Positions 25,634 through 37,935 are shown, counted from the stretch's first letter. The stretch: DNA of 64,000 nt from an uncultured Anaerococcus sp. (GCA_900551095.1 URUJ01000002.1:1-64000), one strand, 5' to 3'. The notes: generated by a model not told the origin, from the letters alone. Translations and numbers: made by a program.

Positions 25634-27359
25634 GACAATAAATGGACCAGTAGTTTATGCCAAAAATGCTAGAAGTCTTAAGATTAAAGAGATGGTCTCA
25701 GTTGGAGGATTAAAGCTAATTGGAGAGGTTATATCTTTAGATGGTGATATAGCAACTATTCAAGTATATGAAGATACTTCTGGCCTTAAGGTAGGCGAAG
25801 ATATAATTCCTACAGCTATGCCTTTATCAGTAAGGCTAGGACCAGGATTAATCGGAAATATGTTTGATGGTATTGAAAGACCACTTAAAGATATAATGGA
25901 TAAACACGGAGCCTTCATACCGTCAGGAATTGGTTTTGATAACTTAAATCTTGAAAAACAATGGGATGTTCAAATTAAGTTTAAAGTAGGAGACAAGATC
26001 AAGAAGTCTGATATCTACGCTACAATTAAAGAAACAGAAGTCATAGATCACAAACTTCTATCAACAGTAGAAGGTAAGGTAATTGAAGTTAAGGAAGATG
26101 GACTTTATAAACTTGAAGATACTATTATGAAGGTTGAAAATGATGAAGGTATCCATGAACTAAAACTTTACCAATATTGGCCAGTAAGAAACCCAAGACC
26201 AGTTAAAAAATCTCTTAGTCTAAAGAACCTACTTGTCACAGGACAAAGAGTTTTAGATGTATTTTTCCCAATAGCTAAGGGTGGAACAGTTGCGATTCCA
26301 GGTGGTTTTGGTACTGGAAAAACCATGCTTCAACACCAACTTGCCCAATATTCAGATGTAGATATAATTGTTTACATTGGTTGTGGTGAGAGGGGTAACG
26401 AAATGACCCAAGTACTTGAAGAGTTTCCAGATTTAATTGACCCTAATACCGGCAAAGACCTAATGCAAAGGACAATCCTTATTGCAAATACATCTAATAT
26501 GCCAGTAGCAGCCAGAGAAGCTAGTATTTATACAGGTATAACAATTGCTGAGTATTATAGAGATATGGGCTACGATGTAGCATTGATGGCTGACTCTACA
26601 TCTAGATGGGCAGAGGCCTTAAGAGAGATTTCTGCAAGGCTTGAAGAAATTCCAGCTGAGGAAGGTTACCCAGCTTACCTTGCTTCTAGACTTTCAAAGT
26701 TTTATGAAAGAGCAGGATATTTTGAAAATTTAAACGGCAGCAAAGGCTCTGTTACTCTAATAGGTGCTGTTTCACCATCAGGTGGTGATTTTTCAGAACC
26801 TGTAACTGAAGCAACAAGACGATCTGTAAATGTTTTTTTGGGTCTAGATAGAAAACTTGCTTACTCAAGACACTATCCAGCTATAAACTGGCTTACATCT
26901 TATACAAATTATCTTGATAAAATAAAAGATTTCTATAAGGAAAACTACAATTCTGATGTAATAGATTTGAGAAATAAACTGATGAATGTCCTAATTGATG
27001 AGGAAGAAGTTAAATCAATCATGATGTTGGTGGGATCTGATGCCCTATCTGATGAGCAAAAGAATATTCTAGATGTAGCTGCCCTTATAAGAAATGGGTT
27101 TTTACAGCAAAATGCTTATAATGACACAGATAAATATGTACCAGTCAAAAAACAAATCATGATGTTAGATATAATTGATAAGTATTATGAATTAAGCAAA
27201 AAAGCCCTACAAGATAATATTTCTTATCAAAATTTTTATAGCTCAGATTTGCTAAATGATATTAGTCAGATGAAATATAATGTAGAAAATGATAATCTAG
27301 AAAAACTTAACGAATTAAGGTCTAAGGTTGAAAATCATTTTACAAGGATAAGGGGGTAG
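25617..27359 (+). CDS. ntpA: V-type ATP synthase subunit A (catalytic)
   Basis: A 580-residue catalytic subunit. The N-terminal barrel starts '[12 protein letters not shown]'. The P-loop is 'GGFGTGKT', followed by the catalytic glutamate region 'GCGERGNEM', and '[16 protein letters not shown]' is fully conserved. I chose the ATG at 25617 because it gives the family N-terminus. An in-frame ATG 48 bases earlier lies inside ntpE and has no ribosome binding site. Length is normal. Confidence 0.96.
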   Translation: MNPIIKTINGPVVYAKNARSLKIKEMVSVGGLKLIGEVISLDGDIATIQVYEDTSGLKVGEDIIPTAMPLSVRLGPGLIGNMFDGIERPLKDIMDKHGAFIPSGIGFDNLNLEKQWDVQIKFKVGDKIKKSDIYATIKETEVIDHKLLSTVEGKVIEVKEDGLYKLEDTIMKVENDEGIHELKLYQYWPVRNPRPVKKSLSLKNLLVTGQRVLDVFFPIAKGGTVAIPGGFGTGKTMLQHQLAQYSDVDIIVYIGCGERGNEMTQVLEEFPDLIDPNTGKDLMQRTILIANTSNMPVAAREASIYTGITIAEYYRDMGYDVALMADSTSRWAEALREISARLEEIPAEEGYPAYLASRLSKFYERAGYFENLNGSKGSVTLIGAVSPSGGDFSEPVTEATRRSVNVFLGLDRKLAYSRHYPAINWLTSYTNYLDKIKDFYKENYNSDVIDLRNKLMNVLIDEEEVKSIMMLVGSDALSDEQKNILDVAALIRNGFLQQNAYNDTDKYVPVKKQIMMLDIIDKYYELSKKALQDNISYQNFYSSDLLNDISQMKYNVENDNLEKLNELRSKVENHFTRIRG

Positions 27360-27363
27360 GCTA

Positions 27364-28740
27364 TTGAGAAAAGAATATACTAAAATTAAAAAAATAGAAT
27401 CTTCAATAATTGAAGTAGAAAAAGTATCTGATATAGCTTACAATTCTCTAGTATCAGTACACGCTGAGGGGATGGAATTTGTAGGTTCAGTTGTAATGGT
27501 TGATGAAGATACAGTTACAATAGAAGTTTATGCTAATACTGATAATTTTTCTATAGATGATATAGTTGTAAGTTTCCATGAAAAACCTCTAGAACTTGCT
27601 TTAAATGAAAATATACTAGGTAGAACATTTAATGGTATAGGAGAACCAATTGATAATGGTGGAGAGATTTATTCAGAAGAAACATATCCAGTAGAAGGAC
27701 TTGCTCTTAATCCCGTAGCAAGAGAATATCCAAGAGACTTTATTCAAACTGGGATATCTGCAATAGACTCACTTACAACTCTTATCCGTGGCCAAAAACT
27801 TCCTATATTTTCGGGATCTGGTCTACCTCACAATGAAATCGCAGCACAAATAATAAGACAAGCAAAACTTAAGACTGACGAAGACTTCGCCTTTGTATTT
27901 GCAGCTATGGGAATTAAAAAAGATGAGGCTATGTTTTTTGAAGATGCTTTTTCAAAGGCTGGCGTTAAGGATAAACTTGTCATGTATCAAAATTTAGCAG
28001 ATTCACCTATTATGGAAAGGCTCCTCGCTCCTAAGTGCGCCCTTACAGCTGCAGAATACTTAGCTTATAAAAAAGGCTACCATGTTCTTGTAATAATCAC
28101 AGATATGACTTCATATTGTGAAGCTTTAAGGGAAGTATCCTCCATAAGGGGTGAAATACCTTCAAGAAAGGGATATCCAGGTTATCTATATTCAAATCTT
28201 GCAAGTCTTTATGAAAGAGCAGGAATGATTGAAGGAGTAAAAGGATCTGTTACATTAATACCAATTTTAACAATGCCAAATGATGATATCACTCATCCAG
28301 TGCCTGACCTTACAGGTTATATTACAGAAGGTCAGATTGTAATTGATAGGGGCCTTTCAAGTAAGGGAGTTTATCCACCTATAAACGTCCTTCCATCCTT
28401 ATCAAGACTTATGAAAGATGGTATAGGCGAAGGCTACACCAGAAGCGATCATGAAGATGTAATGAACCAGCTTTATGAATCTTATTCCAAAGTAATCGAT
28501 GTAAGAAATATAGCTCAAATTGTAGGAGAAGAAGACTTATCAGATATTGATAAGAAATACCTAGAATTTGGAGAGGTATTTGAAAATAAATTTTTAGCTC
28601 AAGGGCAAAATGAAAATAGAGAACTTGAAGAAAGTTTGGACCTTGCTTGGGATATATTAAAAATCCTTCCTAGGAATGAACTCCACAGAGTCTCTGAGAA
28701 AAATCTTGATAAATTTATAGGTAAAAATTATGAACAATGA
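27364..28740 (+). CDS. ntpB: V-type ATP synthase subunit B (non-catalytic)
   Basis: A 458-residue regulatory nucleotide-binding subunit. It contains '[20 protein letters not shown]', '[15 protein letters not shown]' (the degenerate P-loop) and '[15 protein letters not shown]'. The start is TTG at 27364, preceded by a GGGGG-rich ribosome binding site at the end of ntpA. It overlaps the ntpD start by 11 bases. Length is typical. Confidence 0.96.
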   Translation: MRKEYTKIKKIESSIIEVEKVSDIAYNSLVSVHAEGMEFVGSVVMVDEDTVTIEVYANTDNFSIDDIVVSFHEKPLELALNENILGRTFNGIGEPIDNGGEIYSEETYPVEGLALNPVAREYPRDFIQTGISAIDSLTTLIRGQKLPIFSGSGLPHNEIAAQIIRQAKLKTDEDFAFVFAAMGIKKDEAMFFEDAFSKAGVKDKLVMYQNLADSPIMERLLAPKCALTAAEYLAYKKGYHVLVIITDMTSYCEALREVSSIRGEIPSRKGYPGYLYSNLASLYERAGMIEGVKGSVTLIPILTMPNDDITHPVPDLTGYITEGQIVIDRGLSSKGVYPPINVLPSLSRLMKDGIGEGYTRSDHEDVMNQLYESYSKVIDVRNIAQIVGEEDLSDIDKKYLEFGEVFENKFLAQGQNENRELEESLDLAWDILKILPRNELHRVSEKNLDKFIGKNYEQ

Positions 28741-29356
28741 TGCTATTGCCAGTAAAGCTAATTTGATAAAGGCAAAAGATGAGTTAAACCTTCTAGAAGT
28801 AGGACTTGATATCCTTGATAAAAAAAGAAAGGCTTTAATGAATGCTCATGATAGCATAATTAGAGAAAGAGATGAGTTAAACATTAAGGTTAATGATACA
28901 ATGAGTACAGTTAGTCATAGTTTTAACAAGGCTCTTGCTAGTATTGGTGAAGAGAAGTTGGAAAATTTTGCTGACCTTATTCCTATAGATGATTCCATAA
29001 AACTAAAAGCTAATAAATTTATGCAAACTGATATGGCAAAAATTGAATTTGAGGATAAAAAGTTAACACTTTCATATTCCTTCTATCAAACAAACGCCTT
29101 ATTAGATAAAGCTTTAATAGATTTTAATAAATTAAGGTCAGATATATTTAAGTTAGCAGAGCTAGATAGTGCTATAAATAATTTGGAAATTGAAATAAGA
29201 AAGGCCAACAAAAAAGTTAACAGTCTAGAAAAAATTCAAATACCTGATAAAACAATTTTAATAAAAAATATTTCACAAAGCTTAGAAGAAAAAGAAAGAG
29301 AAGAATTTTCTAAAACTAAGATTGTAAAAAGGAACAAAGTAAAAAAGTCATCGTAG
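28730..29356 (+). CDS. ntpD: V-type ATP synthase subunit D (central stalk)
   Basis: A 208-residue coiled-coil rotor shaft. The N-terminal helix is '[20 protein letters not shown]' and the C-terminal helix contains '[18 protein letters not shown]', the two conserved ends of this family. It is the last gene of the operon; a strong terminator overlaps its stop codon. No subunit G gene follows. Confidence 0.93.
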   Translation: MNNDAIASKANLIKAKDELNLLEVGLDILDKKRKALMNAHDSIIRERDELNIKVNDTMSTVSHSFNKALASIGEEKLENFADLIPIDDSIKLKANKFMQTDMAKIEFEDKKLTLSYSFYQTNALLDKALIDFNKLRSDIFKLAELDSAINNLEIEIRKANKKVNSLEKIQIPDKTILIKNISQSLEEKEREEFSKTKIVKRNKVKKSS

Positions 29357-29379
29357 TATAATACTACGGTGACTTTTTA
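29341..29379. terminator. Bidirectional terminator between ntpD and rodA
   Basis: A 12-pair stem (GTCA, mismatch, CGTAGTAT with ATACTACG, mismatch, TGAC), with A-run before and U-run after. It can end transcripts from both strands. Confidence 0.85.
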
Positions 29380-29392
29380 GGTTGAAAATTAA

Positions 29393-30559
29393 TTATTTTC
29401 TCATTGATGGTCTTACCATATTTACTTCAAGAGGTGTAACTGTATCATGGTCTATAATACCGTCGTCATATTGAGTTTTTTGCATTGATGCTGATAATGC
29501 AAAACCTATACATACTAGAATTAGCAGCTGAAAAGTACCACCATTTGAGAAAAATGGTAATGGGATACCAGTAACAGGCATTATACCAATTGTCATTCCA
29601 ACATTTTCAAAAATATGGATAAAGATTAGCCCGGCAATACCAGTTACAAGTAGACTAATAAAAGTATTATTAGAAGATTTTGCTATAGCTATCAATCTTA
29701 AAATTAAAATAGCAAATAGAGCAATCATTATAATAGCACCGATAAAGCCCAGTTCTTCAGCTAAAACTGAAAAGATAAAGTCAGTTTCCTTTTCCGGAAT
29801 ATATCCATACTGGGATTGGCTACCGTTTAGATAACCTCTACCATTTAACATACCTGAACCAATAGCTATCATACCTTGTTGTTGTTGCCAGTTAGAACCT
29901 GATGCATCTCTTGATGGATTTAAAAAATTTTCTATTCTGTCAGCTCTAAAACCGCTTAAATTTGCTAATAAAAATATTCCTAGACCTATTCCTATCGCGG
30001 CAAATATTCCAATCCACTTCCAAGAAAGACCAGCTATAAAAATCATAGCTGCTATAAAAAATACATAAACCATCGCAGTACCAAAGTCAGGTTGAAGCAG
30101 GATCAATCCAATTGGTGCCCCAACAAAGACTACAGTTGCTAACAAGGTAAGAGGTGAATTTATAGAATATTTAAACTTATCTAAAAAAGCAGCAAGGGTG
30201 AAAATCAACACTATTTTTGAAATTTCTGCCGGTTGGAAGGAAAAAGATCCAATGTAAATCCAACTTCTTGCTCCCCATTCATCAAGACCTCGACCAATAA
30301 ATAAAGTCAGTATTAAAACTATAATCATAAGTCCATAAAATACCCAATAAGGTTTTTTTACAACATCAAGATCCAAGGTACATATCACTGCAATTAGGAT
30401 AAAACCTAGAATTGTTGAAAACACTTGAGTTTTTATAGCTTGGAAATTACCGCCATATGCGGAATATAGTACTATTAGCCCATATATTGACAAGGCTAAA
30501 GTTGAAATAAATAACAGGATATCAAAATCCTTAAAATTTTTCTTTTTTAAATTAAACAT
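29393..30559 (-). CDS. rodA: Peptidoglycan glycosyltransferase RodA (FtsW/RodA/SpoVE family)
   Basis: A 388-residue polytopic membrane protein (about ten helices) polymerising lipid II for wall elongation. 'ARSWIYIGSFSFQPAEISKI' carries the family's signature SxQPAE. 'PEKETDFIFSVLAEELGFIG' and 'GIPLPFFSNGGT' are further SEDS blocks. I chose the ATG at 30559, with GGAGTGAT upstream. An upstream in-frame ATG at 30610 would add 17 residues without a ribosome binding site. RodA is favoured over FtsW by length and lack of divisome neighbours. No partner transpeptidase gene lies here. Confidence 0.92.
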   Translation of the reverse strand: MFNLKKKNFKDFDILLFISTLALSIYGLIVLYSAYGGNFQAIKTQVFSTILGFILIAVICTLDLDVVKKPYWVFYGLMIIVLILTLFIGRGLDEWGARSWIYIGSFSFQPAEISKIVLIFTLAAFLDKFKYSINSPLTLLATVVFVGAPIGLILLQPDFGTAMVYVFFIAAMIFIAGLSWKWIGIFAAIGIGLGIFLLANLSGFRADRIENFLNPSRDASGSNWQQQQGMIAIGSGMLNGRGYLNGSQSQYGYIPEKETDFIFSVLAEELGFIGAIIMIALFAILILRLIAIAKSSNNTFISLLVTGIAGLIFIHIFENVGMTIGIMPVTGIPLPFFSNGGTFQLLILVCIGFALSASMQKTQYDDGIIDHDTVTPLEVNMVRPSMRK

Positions 30560-30612
30560 TACATCACTCCAGTTCTTATTCATTATATAACAGAAAGTTA
30601 ACAAATACAATT

Positions 30613-30641
30613 TTAGCAGTCAAAAATAAGACTAGTATAAT
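30613..30641 (+). promoter_or_regulatory. Promoter for nth
   Basis: TTAGCA at 30613-30618 and TATAAT at 30636-30641 with a 17-base spacer. The predicted start near 30648 leaves a short leader containing AAAGG and GGTGAT just before the nth coding region. Confidence 0.6.
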
Positions 30642-30663
30642 ATTATAAAAGGTTGGTGATATT

Positions 30664-31305
30664 ATTTTAACTAATAATGAAATAAAAAAAGTCTTAGAAT
30701 TGCTAGATAAAATGTATCCTGATGTTGATCGTTCTATGTTGGAATTTACAACTCCTTTTGAACTTTTAGTAGCCACTATACTTTCTGCTCAAGCAACAGA
30801 TGTTAGTGTTAATAAAGTGACAAAAGAGATGTTTAAGGTTGCAAATACTCCAGAAGATTTTGCGAAAATGGATATAAAAGAACTTGAAAATCACATCAGA
30901 ACAATAGGAATATATAGGAATAAGGCGAAGAATATAAAGGCAACAAGCAAAATATTAATGGAAGATTATAATTCGATTGTACCTGCTGATAAAGAAGAAT
31001 TACAAAAGTTGCCAGGTGTAGGTAGAAAAACAGCTAATGTAGTTTGTGCTAATGCGTTTGGCATTGCCTCTATAGCTGTTGATACCCATGTTTTCAGAGT
31101 ATCAAATAGGATTGGATTAGCTTGTGCTAATAATGTTGATAAAACTCAAGATCAGTTAGAAAAAAATATTGATGAGTCAAGGTGGTCAAAGACCCACCAT
31201 CAATTAATTACTCACGGTAGAGCTATTTGTAAGGCTAGAAACCCACTTTGTGAGGAATGTGAGATTAATTCTGTATGCTTGTATTATAGGAGGATAGATG
31301 ATTAA
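30664..31305 (+). CDS. nth: Endonuclease III
   Basis: A base-excision repair glycosylase/AP lyase that removes oxidised pyrimidines. The helix-hairpin-helix is 'LPGVGRKTANVV', with the catalytic Lys in GRKTA and the Asp in 'VDTHVFRVSNR'. The C-terminal [4Fe-4S] loop is Cys-x6-Cys-x2-Cys-x5-Cys. No ATG, GTG or TTG lies upstream of the TTG at 30700, which has no ribosome binding site and would cut the conserved first helix. The reading frame is open back to an ATT at 30664 behind GGTGAT, giving 213 residues starting with an ILTNNEI-like family N-terminus. I therefore infer a non-canonical AUU start; the certain part is 30700-31305. Confidence 0.88.
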   Translation: MLTNNEIKKVLELLDKMYPDVDRSMLEFTTPFELLVATILSAQATDVSVNKVTKEMFKVANTPEDFAKMDIKELENHIRTIGIYRNKAKNIKATSKILMEDYNSIVPADKEELQKLPGVGRKTANVVCANAFGIASIAVDTHVFRVSNRIGLACANNVDKTQDQLEKNIDESRWSKTHHQLITHGRAICKARNPLCEECEINSVCLYYRRIDD

Positions 31306-32140
31306 ATTATTTGCTTTTGATATTGATGGCACCCTACTTGATAATAAATCAAAAGTGCCTGATTCAAGCATAGAAGCTTTAAAAAAGCTAGATGATGCAG
31401 GGATAAAAGTCGTTCTCGCAAGCGGTAGAGTCTTTTCATCTGTCAAATATAATCAAAATTTGTTAAATATAAAGGGACCTATAGTTGCAACTAACGGAAG
31501 TTTAATTAGTCTAGATGGAAGAGATATATATAAGACTTATCCTTTGGGAGAAGATAAATTAAAACAACTTTATGAATTTTGCATTAGTAATAGGCTAGAT
31601 TTTCATATATATGATGACGAAAACTACTATACTAATAGGGTAAATCTTGAAAAAATAAAACACCTAGAAATAGATAATAATTATGGTATGAATTATCAGG
31701 TTGATTTAATATATAAAAATGATCCGATTTCGTATTTAATAGAAAATAATAAGAAGGCAGTGAAATTTCAAATATCTGGTATTGATGATAATAACCTTTC
31801 AAGAAATGAAATTGTTAAGGTATTAAATAATGATTTTTCAGATAGTCTATATATCACATCCTCAGGGTTTTCTCAACTTGAAATTGGAAATAAAAATGCT
31901 ACTAAATGGTCTTCTATTGAAGAGATTTGCAAAATTTTGGGTATAAATAAAAATGAGATTGCAGCTATTGGTGATGCTCATAATGATATACCTATGGTAA
32001 GTAATGCTGAACTTGGATTTGCCATGGGAAATGCAAAGGAAGAATTAAAAGAAATTGCCGATATTATTGTGGCTAATAATGAATCTTCTGGTGTCCTTGA
32101 AGCTGTAAACTATGTACTTGAGGTAAATAAAAATGTTTAA
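31298..32140 (+). CDS. HAD superfamily hydrolase, Cof-type
   Basis: A 280-residue phosphatase of the Cof/YidA subfamily. Motif I is 'FDIDGTLLDN' (nucleophile Asp). Motif II is in 'VVLASGR'. A type IIB cap occupies about 85-190. Motif IV is 'IGDAHNDIPM'. It likely dephosphorylates sugar phosphates or flavin-type metabolites; the substrate cannot be assigned. It overlaps the nth end by eight bases and the trmL start by eight. Confidence 0.88.
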   Translation: MIKLFAFDIDGTLLDNKSKVPDSSIEALKKLDDAGIKVVLASGRVFSSVKYNQNLLNIKGPIVATNGSLISLDGRDIYKTYPLGEDKLKQLYEFCISNRLDFHIYDDENYYTNRVNLEKIKHLEIDNNYGMNYQVDLIYKNDPISYLIENNKKAVKFQISGIDDNNLSRNEIVKVLNNDFSDSLYITSSGFSQLEIGNKNATKWSSIEEICKILGINKNEIAAIGDAHNDIPMVSNAELGFAMGNAKEELKEIADIIVANNESSGVLEAVNYVLEVNKNV

Positions 32141-32591
32141 TATAGTATTACTTATGCCTGAACATCCAGGCAATGTTGGTAATATTGCTAGAACTTGTGT
32201 CTTAACTGAATCTAGTCTTCACTTGGTTAGACCCTTTAAATTTAATTTATCTGATAAATATCTAAAGAAAGCTGGTATAGACTATTGGGAATACGTGGAT
32301 TTAACTATTCATGATAGTCTTAACGAATTTTTAGAGTATTTGGGTGATAAAAACTTTTATCTATTAGAAACAACAAGTGAGAATAGATATGTAGATGTGG
32401 ATTTTAAAGATGGAGATTTTTTGATTTTTGGTAGGGAGAAGGAAGGTATAGATCAAAAACTTTTAACTGAATTTAGAGATAGAGTAATAACTATACCCAT
32501 GACTCCAAAAATAAATAGGTCATTAAACCTTGCAAATTCAGTATCTATAGTTTTGTATGAAGCTTTAAGACAAGTAGATTTTAAATTTTAA
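32133..32591 (+). CDS. trmL: tRNA (cytidine(34)-2'-O)-methyltransferase TrmL
   Basis: A 152-residue SPOUT methyltransferase with the C-terminal knot. The family blocks are 'PEHPGNVGNIARTC' near the N-terminus, 'IFGREKEGI' and 'NRSLNLANSVSIVLYEALRQ' at the end. It methylates the wobble ribose of some leucine tRNAs. Size is exactly that of the minimal TrmL family. It overlaps the upstream HAD gene. Confidence 0.93.
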   Translation: MFNIVLLMPEHPGNVGNIARTCVLTESSLHLVRPFKFNLSDKYLKKAGIDYWEYVDLTIHDSLNEFLEYLGDKNFYLLETTSENRYVDVDFKDGDFLIFGREKEGIDQKLLTEFRDRVITIPMTPKINRSLNLANSVSIVLYEALRQVDFKF

Positions 32592-32603
32592 ATTAGGAGA
32601 ATT

Positions 32604-33530
32604 ATGTACGATATAATAATAATAGGAGCTGGTCCTGCAGGTTTAAGCGCAGGTCTTTATGCTGGAAGAAGTAAATTAAAAACATTGATTATAGAAAAAG
32701 ACATTTCAGGGGGTCAAATATCTGGAACAGCCTTTGTAGAAAATTATCCTGGTTCTATAGAAAATCCAACAGGAATGGCTCTTTCTGAAAGAATGGAAGA
32801 ACAAGCTAAAGAATATTCAGATATAGTTTTTGAAGATGTAGAAGAAGTTAATTTAGATGGTGAAATAAAAACTGTTAAAACCGATTCAAACGAATATCAA
32901 GCTAAGGTAATAATTATTTCTACTGGAGCAAAAAATAGAAAACTTAATGTTCCTGGAGAAGAAGAATTTGCAAACAAGGGTGTATCCTATTGCGCAACTT
33001 GCGACGGACCTTTTTATCAAGGTCTAGATATTTACGTAGTTGGCGGAGGAGATGCAGCATTAGAAGAAGCAAATTACCTTACTCGTTATGGAAAATCCGT
33101 TACTATTATTCATAGAAGAGATGAATTTAGAGCAAGCGGCGTTGTTGTAGAAAATGTTAAAAATAATCCAAAGATAAAATTTGAGTACGATAGCGTTGTA
33201 AGAGAAATTAGGGGTGATAATGAAGTAAAAGAGCTTGTCTTGGAAAATGTAAAGACAAATGAAGAAAAAATAATAAAAAATGAAGATGGATCTCCTATAG
33301 GTGTATTTGTGTTTATTGGAAATGTTGCTCAGACTGAATTATTTAAAGATAAGTTAGAGATGGAAAATGGGTATATAGTTACTGATGAAGATATGAAAAC
33401 AAATATCAAAGGAGTCTTTGCAGTAGGAGATACCAGAAAAAAAGGTGTTAGACAAGCTGTTACTGCAGCAAGTGATGGATGTATAGCTGCAATTATGGCT
33501 AATAGATATCTAGAAAGTAAATCATGGTAG
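32604..33530 (+). CDS. trxB: Thioredoxin reductase
   Basis: A 308-residue flavoprotein transferring electrons from NADPH to thioredoxin. The FAD motif is 'IIIGAGPAGLSAGLYAGR', the redox-active pair is in 'YCATCDG', the NAD(P)H motif is 'VVGGGDAALEEANYL', and the C-terminal FAD contact is 'GVFAVGDTR'. Length is typical. No thioredoxin gene lies next to it. AGGAG precedes the ATG. Confidence 0.95.
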   Translation: MYDIIIIGAGPAGLSAGLYAGRSKLKTLIIEKDISGGQISGTAFVENYPGSIENPTGMALSERMEEQAKEYSDIVFEDVEEVNLDGEIKTVKTDSNEYQAKVIIISTGAKNRKLNVPGEEEFANKGVSYCATCDGPFYQGLDIYVVGGGDAALEEANYLTRYGKSVTIIHRRDEFRASGVVVENVKNNPKIKFEYDSVVREIRGDNEVKELVLENVKTNEEKIIKNEDGSPIGVFVFIGNVAQTELFKDKLEMENGYIVTDEDMKTNIKGVFAVGDTRKKGVRQAVTAASDGCIAAIMANRYLESKSW

Positions 33531-33536
33531 ATATTA

Positions 33537-33564
33537 TTGACAAAGTAATAACAAAATGTATATT
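33537..33564 (+). promoter_or_regulatory. Promoter for gap
   Basis: Perfect -35 TTGACA at 33537-33542 and TATATT at 33559-33564, preceded by TG, with a 16-base spacer. The leader then carries TTAGGAGGC. The strength fits a highly expressed glycolytic gene. Confidence 0.72.
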
Positions 33565-33598
33565 AATAGATGTAGAAAGAATTTTTTAGGAGGCAATA

Positions 33599-34606
33599 AT
33601 GACAACAAGAGTAGCAATTAACGGATTTGGTAGAATAGGACGTCTTACCTTAAGAAGAATCGCAGCAGTAGAAGATAATATTGAAGTAGTAGCAATCAAC
33701 GACCTTATTGACAAAAAAGGTTTATTATATGCTTTCAAATATGATACTGCACAAGGTAGATTTGATGGAGAAGCAGAATTAACTGACGATGGATTTAGAA
33801 TCAATGGTAAAGAAATCAAAGTTTTTGCAGAAAGAAATCCAGAAGATCTTCCATGGAAAGATTTAAACGTAGATATCGTTCTTGAATGTACAGGATTCTT
33901 TACAGAAAAAGAAAAAGCTGAAGCTCATATCAAAGCAGGAGCAAGAAAAGTTCTTATTTCTGCACCAGGTAAAGGCGACATGAAAACAATAGTATATGGT
34001 GTAAACCATGAAATCCTTGATGGTTCAGAAACAGTTGTTTCAGGAGCAAGCTGTACAACAAACTGTCTATCACCAATGGTTAATGTACTATTAAAAGAAT
34101 TTGGATTTGTTTCAGGACAAATGTCAACAATCCACGCATATACAGCAACTCAAGCTATCCAAGATACACCAGCAAGCAAAAAAGACCTTAGAGGCGGAAG
34201 AGCAGCAGCTCAAAATACAATCCCTGCTTCAACAGGTGCAGCAAAAGCAGTTGGTAAAGTACTTCCAGAAGTAGAAGGTAAAATAGACGGATCAGCTCTA
34301 AGAGTTCCAACAATTACTGGCTCTATTACTGAACTTTATTCTGTACTTGAAAAGAAAGTTACAGTTGAAGAAGTAAATGCAGCTATGAAAAAATATTCTA
34401 ACGATGCTTTTGCATACGAAACAGATGATATAGTTTCAAGTGATATCATTGGATACCCAGCAGGTTCTATATTTGATTCTCAACTAACAAAAATTGTTGA
34501 AGGTGAAGATGGAACACAGGTTGTTAAAACTGTTGCTTGGTATGATAACGAAATGGGATACGTATCTAACTTAGTTAGAACACTTGATTATCTAGCAAAT
34601 CTTTAA
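33599..34606 (+). CDS. gap: Glyceraldehyde-3-phosphate dehydrogenase
   Basis: A 335-residue glycolytic dehydrogenase. The NAD-binding start is '[14 protein letters not shown]', and the catalytic cysteine lies in '[11 protein letters not shown]'. '[16 protein letters not shown]' and '[15 protein letters not shown]' are conserved. Strongly biased codons and the AGGAGG site suggest high expression. A terminator separates it from pgk, so gap can be transcribed alone at higher level. Confidence 0.97.
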   Translation: MTTRVAINGFGRIGRLTLRRIAAVEDNIEVVAINDLIDKKGLLYAFKYDTAQGRFDGEAELTDDGFRINGKEIKVFAERNPEDLPWKDLNVDIVLECTGFFTEKEKAEAHIKAGARKVLISAPGKGDMKTIVYGVNHEILDGSETVVSGASCTTNCLSPMVNVLLKEFGFVSGQMSTIHAYTATQAIQDTPASKKDLRGGRAAAQNTIPASTGAAKAVGKVLPEVEGKIDGSALRVPTITGSITELYSVLEKKVTVEEVNAAMKKYSNDAFAYETDDIVSSDIIGYPAGSIFDSQLTKIVEGEDGTQVVKTVAWYDNEMGYVSNLVRTLDYLANL

Positions 34607-34617
34607 GAGTATTAAAT

Positions 34618-34643
34618 GGGCGAGATAATATCTCGCCTTTTTT
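34618..34643 (+). terminator. Terminator or attenuator between gap and pgk
   Basis: GGCGAGATA pairs with TATCTCGCC, followed by six U. No new promoter is obvious before pgk, so partial read-through is likely. Confidence 0.78.
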
Positions 34644-34655
34644 ACGAGGTGAATA

Positions 34656-35852
34656 ATGAATAAAAAAACAGTAAAAGATTTAGACGTAAAGGGAAAAAAA
34701 GTACTAGTAAGAGTAGATTTTAATGTACCTTTATCAAAAGAAGAAAAGGGAAAAATTGCAGATGATGCTAGAATAAAAGCGGCTATTCCTACAATAAATT
34801 ACTTATCTGAAAATGGCGCTAAAGTTATTCTAATGAGCCATTTAGGCAGACCAAAGGGAGAAGCAAATCCTGAATTTTCTCTAAAACCAGTAGCCGATTA
34901 TCTAGCTAATGAATATAACGACAAATTTACTTTTATCCCAAGTGATGAAGTAGTTGATGAAAAGGTAAAAGAAGAAGTCGATAAACTTCAAGATGGTCAA
35001 ATTGCATTACTAGAAAATACAAGATTTAGAAAAGAAGAAACAAAAAACGGCGAAGATTTTGCAAAGGAATTAGCATCTTTAGCTGACTTATATGTAAATG
35101 ATGCTTTTGGTACAAGCCATAGAGCTCACGCCTCAAACGTAGGAGTTGCAAGTATTCTTCCATCAGCAGTTGGATTTTTAATTGAAAAAGAAATCGAAGT
35201 TATGGGAAAAGCTCTAGAAGACCCTGATCATCCATTTGTTTCAATCCTAGGTGGAGCAAAGGTATCTGATAAAATTGGTGTAATTGAAAACTTAATTACA
35301 AAAGTAGACACAATACTTATAGGTGGAGGAATGGCTTATACTTTCCTTAAAGCTCAAGGTATTGAAATAGGTAAATCTTTATTAGAAGAAGATAAAATGG
35401 ATTTATCTCTTGAATTAATAGAAAAAGCAAAGGCTAATGGAGTAGAAATACTACTACCAGTAGATGTTGTCATTGCTGATAAGATAGAAGCTGGCGTTGA
35501 TACTGAAATTGTAGATATAAATAATATCCCAGAAGATAAAGAAGCTTTAGATATTGGACCAAAGACAGCTGAGATATTTGCAGAAAAAATTAAAAATGCA
35601 AAAACAGTAGTATGGAATGGACCTATGGGAGTATTTGAAATAAAAGAATTCTCAAATGGTACAAATGAAGTTGCAAAAGCTCTTTCTGATTCTGATGCAG
35701 TAACCATTGTAGGTGGTGGAGATAGTGCTCTTGCTATAGAGATGGCTGGTCTTAAAGATAAAATAACTCACGTCTCCACAGGTGGTGGGGCAAGCTTAGA
35801 ATTTCTAGAAGGCAAGGATCTACCAGGTATATCTGCAATTGAAGATAAATAA
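34656..35852 (+). CDS. pgk: Phosphoglycerate kinase
   Basis: A 398-residue two-lobed kinase making ATP from 1,3-bisphosphoglycerate. It has '[14 protein letters not shown]', 'SHLGRPKG' (substrate lobe), '[14 protein letters not shown]', and the nucleotide lobe with 'WNGPMGVFE' and 'TIVGGGDSA'. Length is typical. ACGAGGTG is the ribosome binding site. tpiA follows after nine bases. Confidence 0.97.
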   Translation: MNKKTVKDLDVKGKKVLVRVDFNVPLSKEEKGKIADDARIKAAIPTINYLSENGAKVILMSHLGRPKGEANPEFSLKPVADYLANEYNDKFTFIPSDEVVDEKVKEEVDKLQDGQIALLENTRFRKEETKNGEDFAKELASLADLYVNDAFGTSHRAHASNVGVASILPSAVGFLIEKEIEVMGKALEDPDHPFVSILGGAKVSDKIGVIENLITKVDTILIGGGMAYTFLKAQGIEIGKSLLEEDKMDLSLELIEKAKANGVEILLPVDVVIADKIEAGVDTEIVDINNIPEDKEALDIGPKTAEIFAEKIKNAKTVVWNGPMGVFEIKEFSNGTNEVAKALSDSDAVTIVGGGDSALAIEMAGLKDKITHVSTGGGASLEFLEGKDLPGISAIEDK

Positions 35853-35861
35853 GGAGAAAAA

Positions 35862-36614
35862 ATGCGTAAACCAGTAATAGTTGGAAATTGGAAGATGAAC
35901 AAAACACCTAGTGAGGCTAGAGAATTACTCGAAGAAGTAAAAGCTTTAGATCTTGACGAGAGTGTAGAAGCAGGATTTTGTGTACCTGCAATTGACTTAC
36001 TAGTAGCTAAAGAAGTACTTGAAGGTACTAACATTAACTATGGTGCAGAAAATATGTATTTTGAAGAAAGTGGAGCTTATACAGGTGAAATATCACCATT
36101 AATGCTAAATGATGTGAAAGCAAAATATGTAATTTTAGGTCACTCTGAAAGAAGAGAATATTTTAAAGAATGTGACTGCCTTGTAAATAAAAAGGTAAAA
36201 TCAGCTCTAGCCCACAACCTTATTCCAATCTTATGTGTTGGTGAAACTCTTGAAGAAAGAGAAAACAACCAACAAGAAGCTAAGGTAAAAGAACAATTAA
36301 CAAAAGATTTAGAAGGTGTAAGTGAAGCTGATATTGAAAAAGTAATCATTGCTTATGAACCAATATGGGCTATAGGTACAGGTAAAACAGCCTCAGCAGA
36401 TGATGCTGATGATATGTGCGGTTTTATCAGAAACTTTATCAAAGAAACATACAGTGAAGAAGCAAGTCAAAAGATTAGAATTCAATATGGTGGTTCTATG
36501 AAACCTGCAAATGTTAAAGAACTACTTGCAAAAGAAAATATTGATGGTGGTCTAATAGGCGGAGCAAGCCTTAAGGCAAGCGATTTTGAACAATTAGTAA
36601 ATTTTAAAAAATAA
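35862..36614 (+). CDS. tpiA: Triosephosphate isomerase
   Basis: A 250-residue TIM barrel. Catalytic residues are visible: Lys in 'NWKMNK', His in 'LGHSERREYF', and Glu in 'AYEPIWAIGTG'. The C-terminal phosphate loops 'IQYGGSMKPAN' and 'DGGLIGGASL' are intact. It is followed directly by eno, without a phosphoglycerate mutase gene between them. Confidence 0.97.
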   Translation: MRKPVIVGNWKMNKTPSEARELLEEVKALDLDESVEAGFCVPAIDLLVAKEVLEGTNINYGAENMYFEESGAYTGEISPLMLNDVKAKYVILGHSERREYFKECDCLVNKKVKSALAHNLIPILCVGETLEERENNQQEAKVKEQLTKDLEGVSEADIEKVIIAYEPIWAIGTGKTASADDADDMCGFIRNFIKETYSEEASQKIRIQYGGSMKPANVKELLAKENIDGGLIGGASLKASDFEQLVNFKK

Positions 36615-36626
36615 GAGGAGAAATAA

Positions 36627-37919
<1,293 letters not shown>

Positions 37920-37935
37920 TATAGACTATTTTTAG

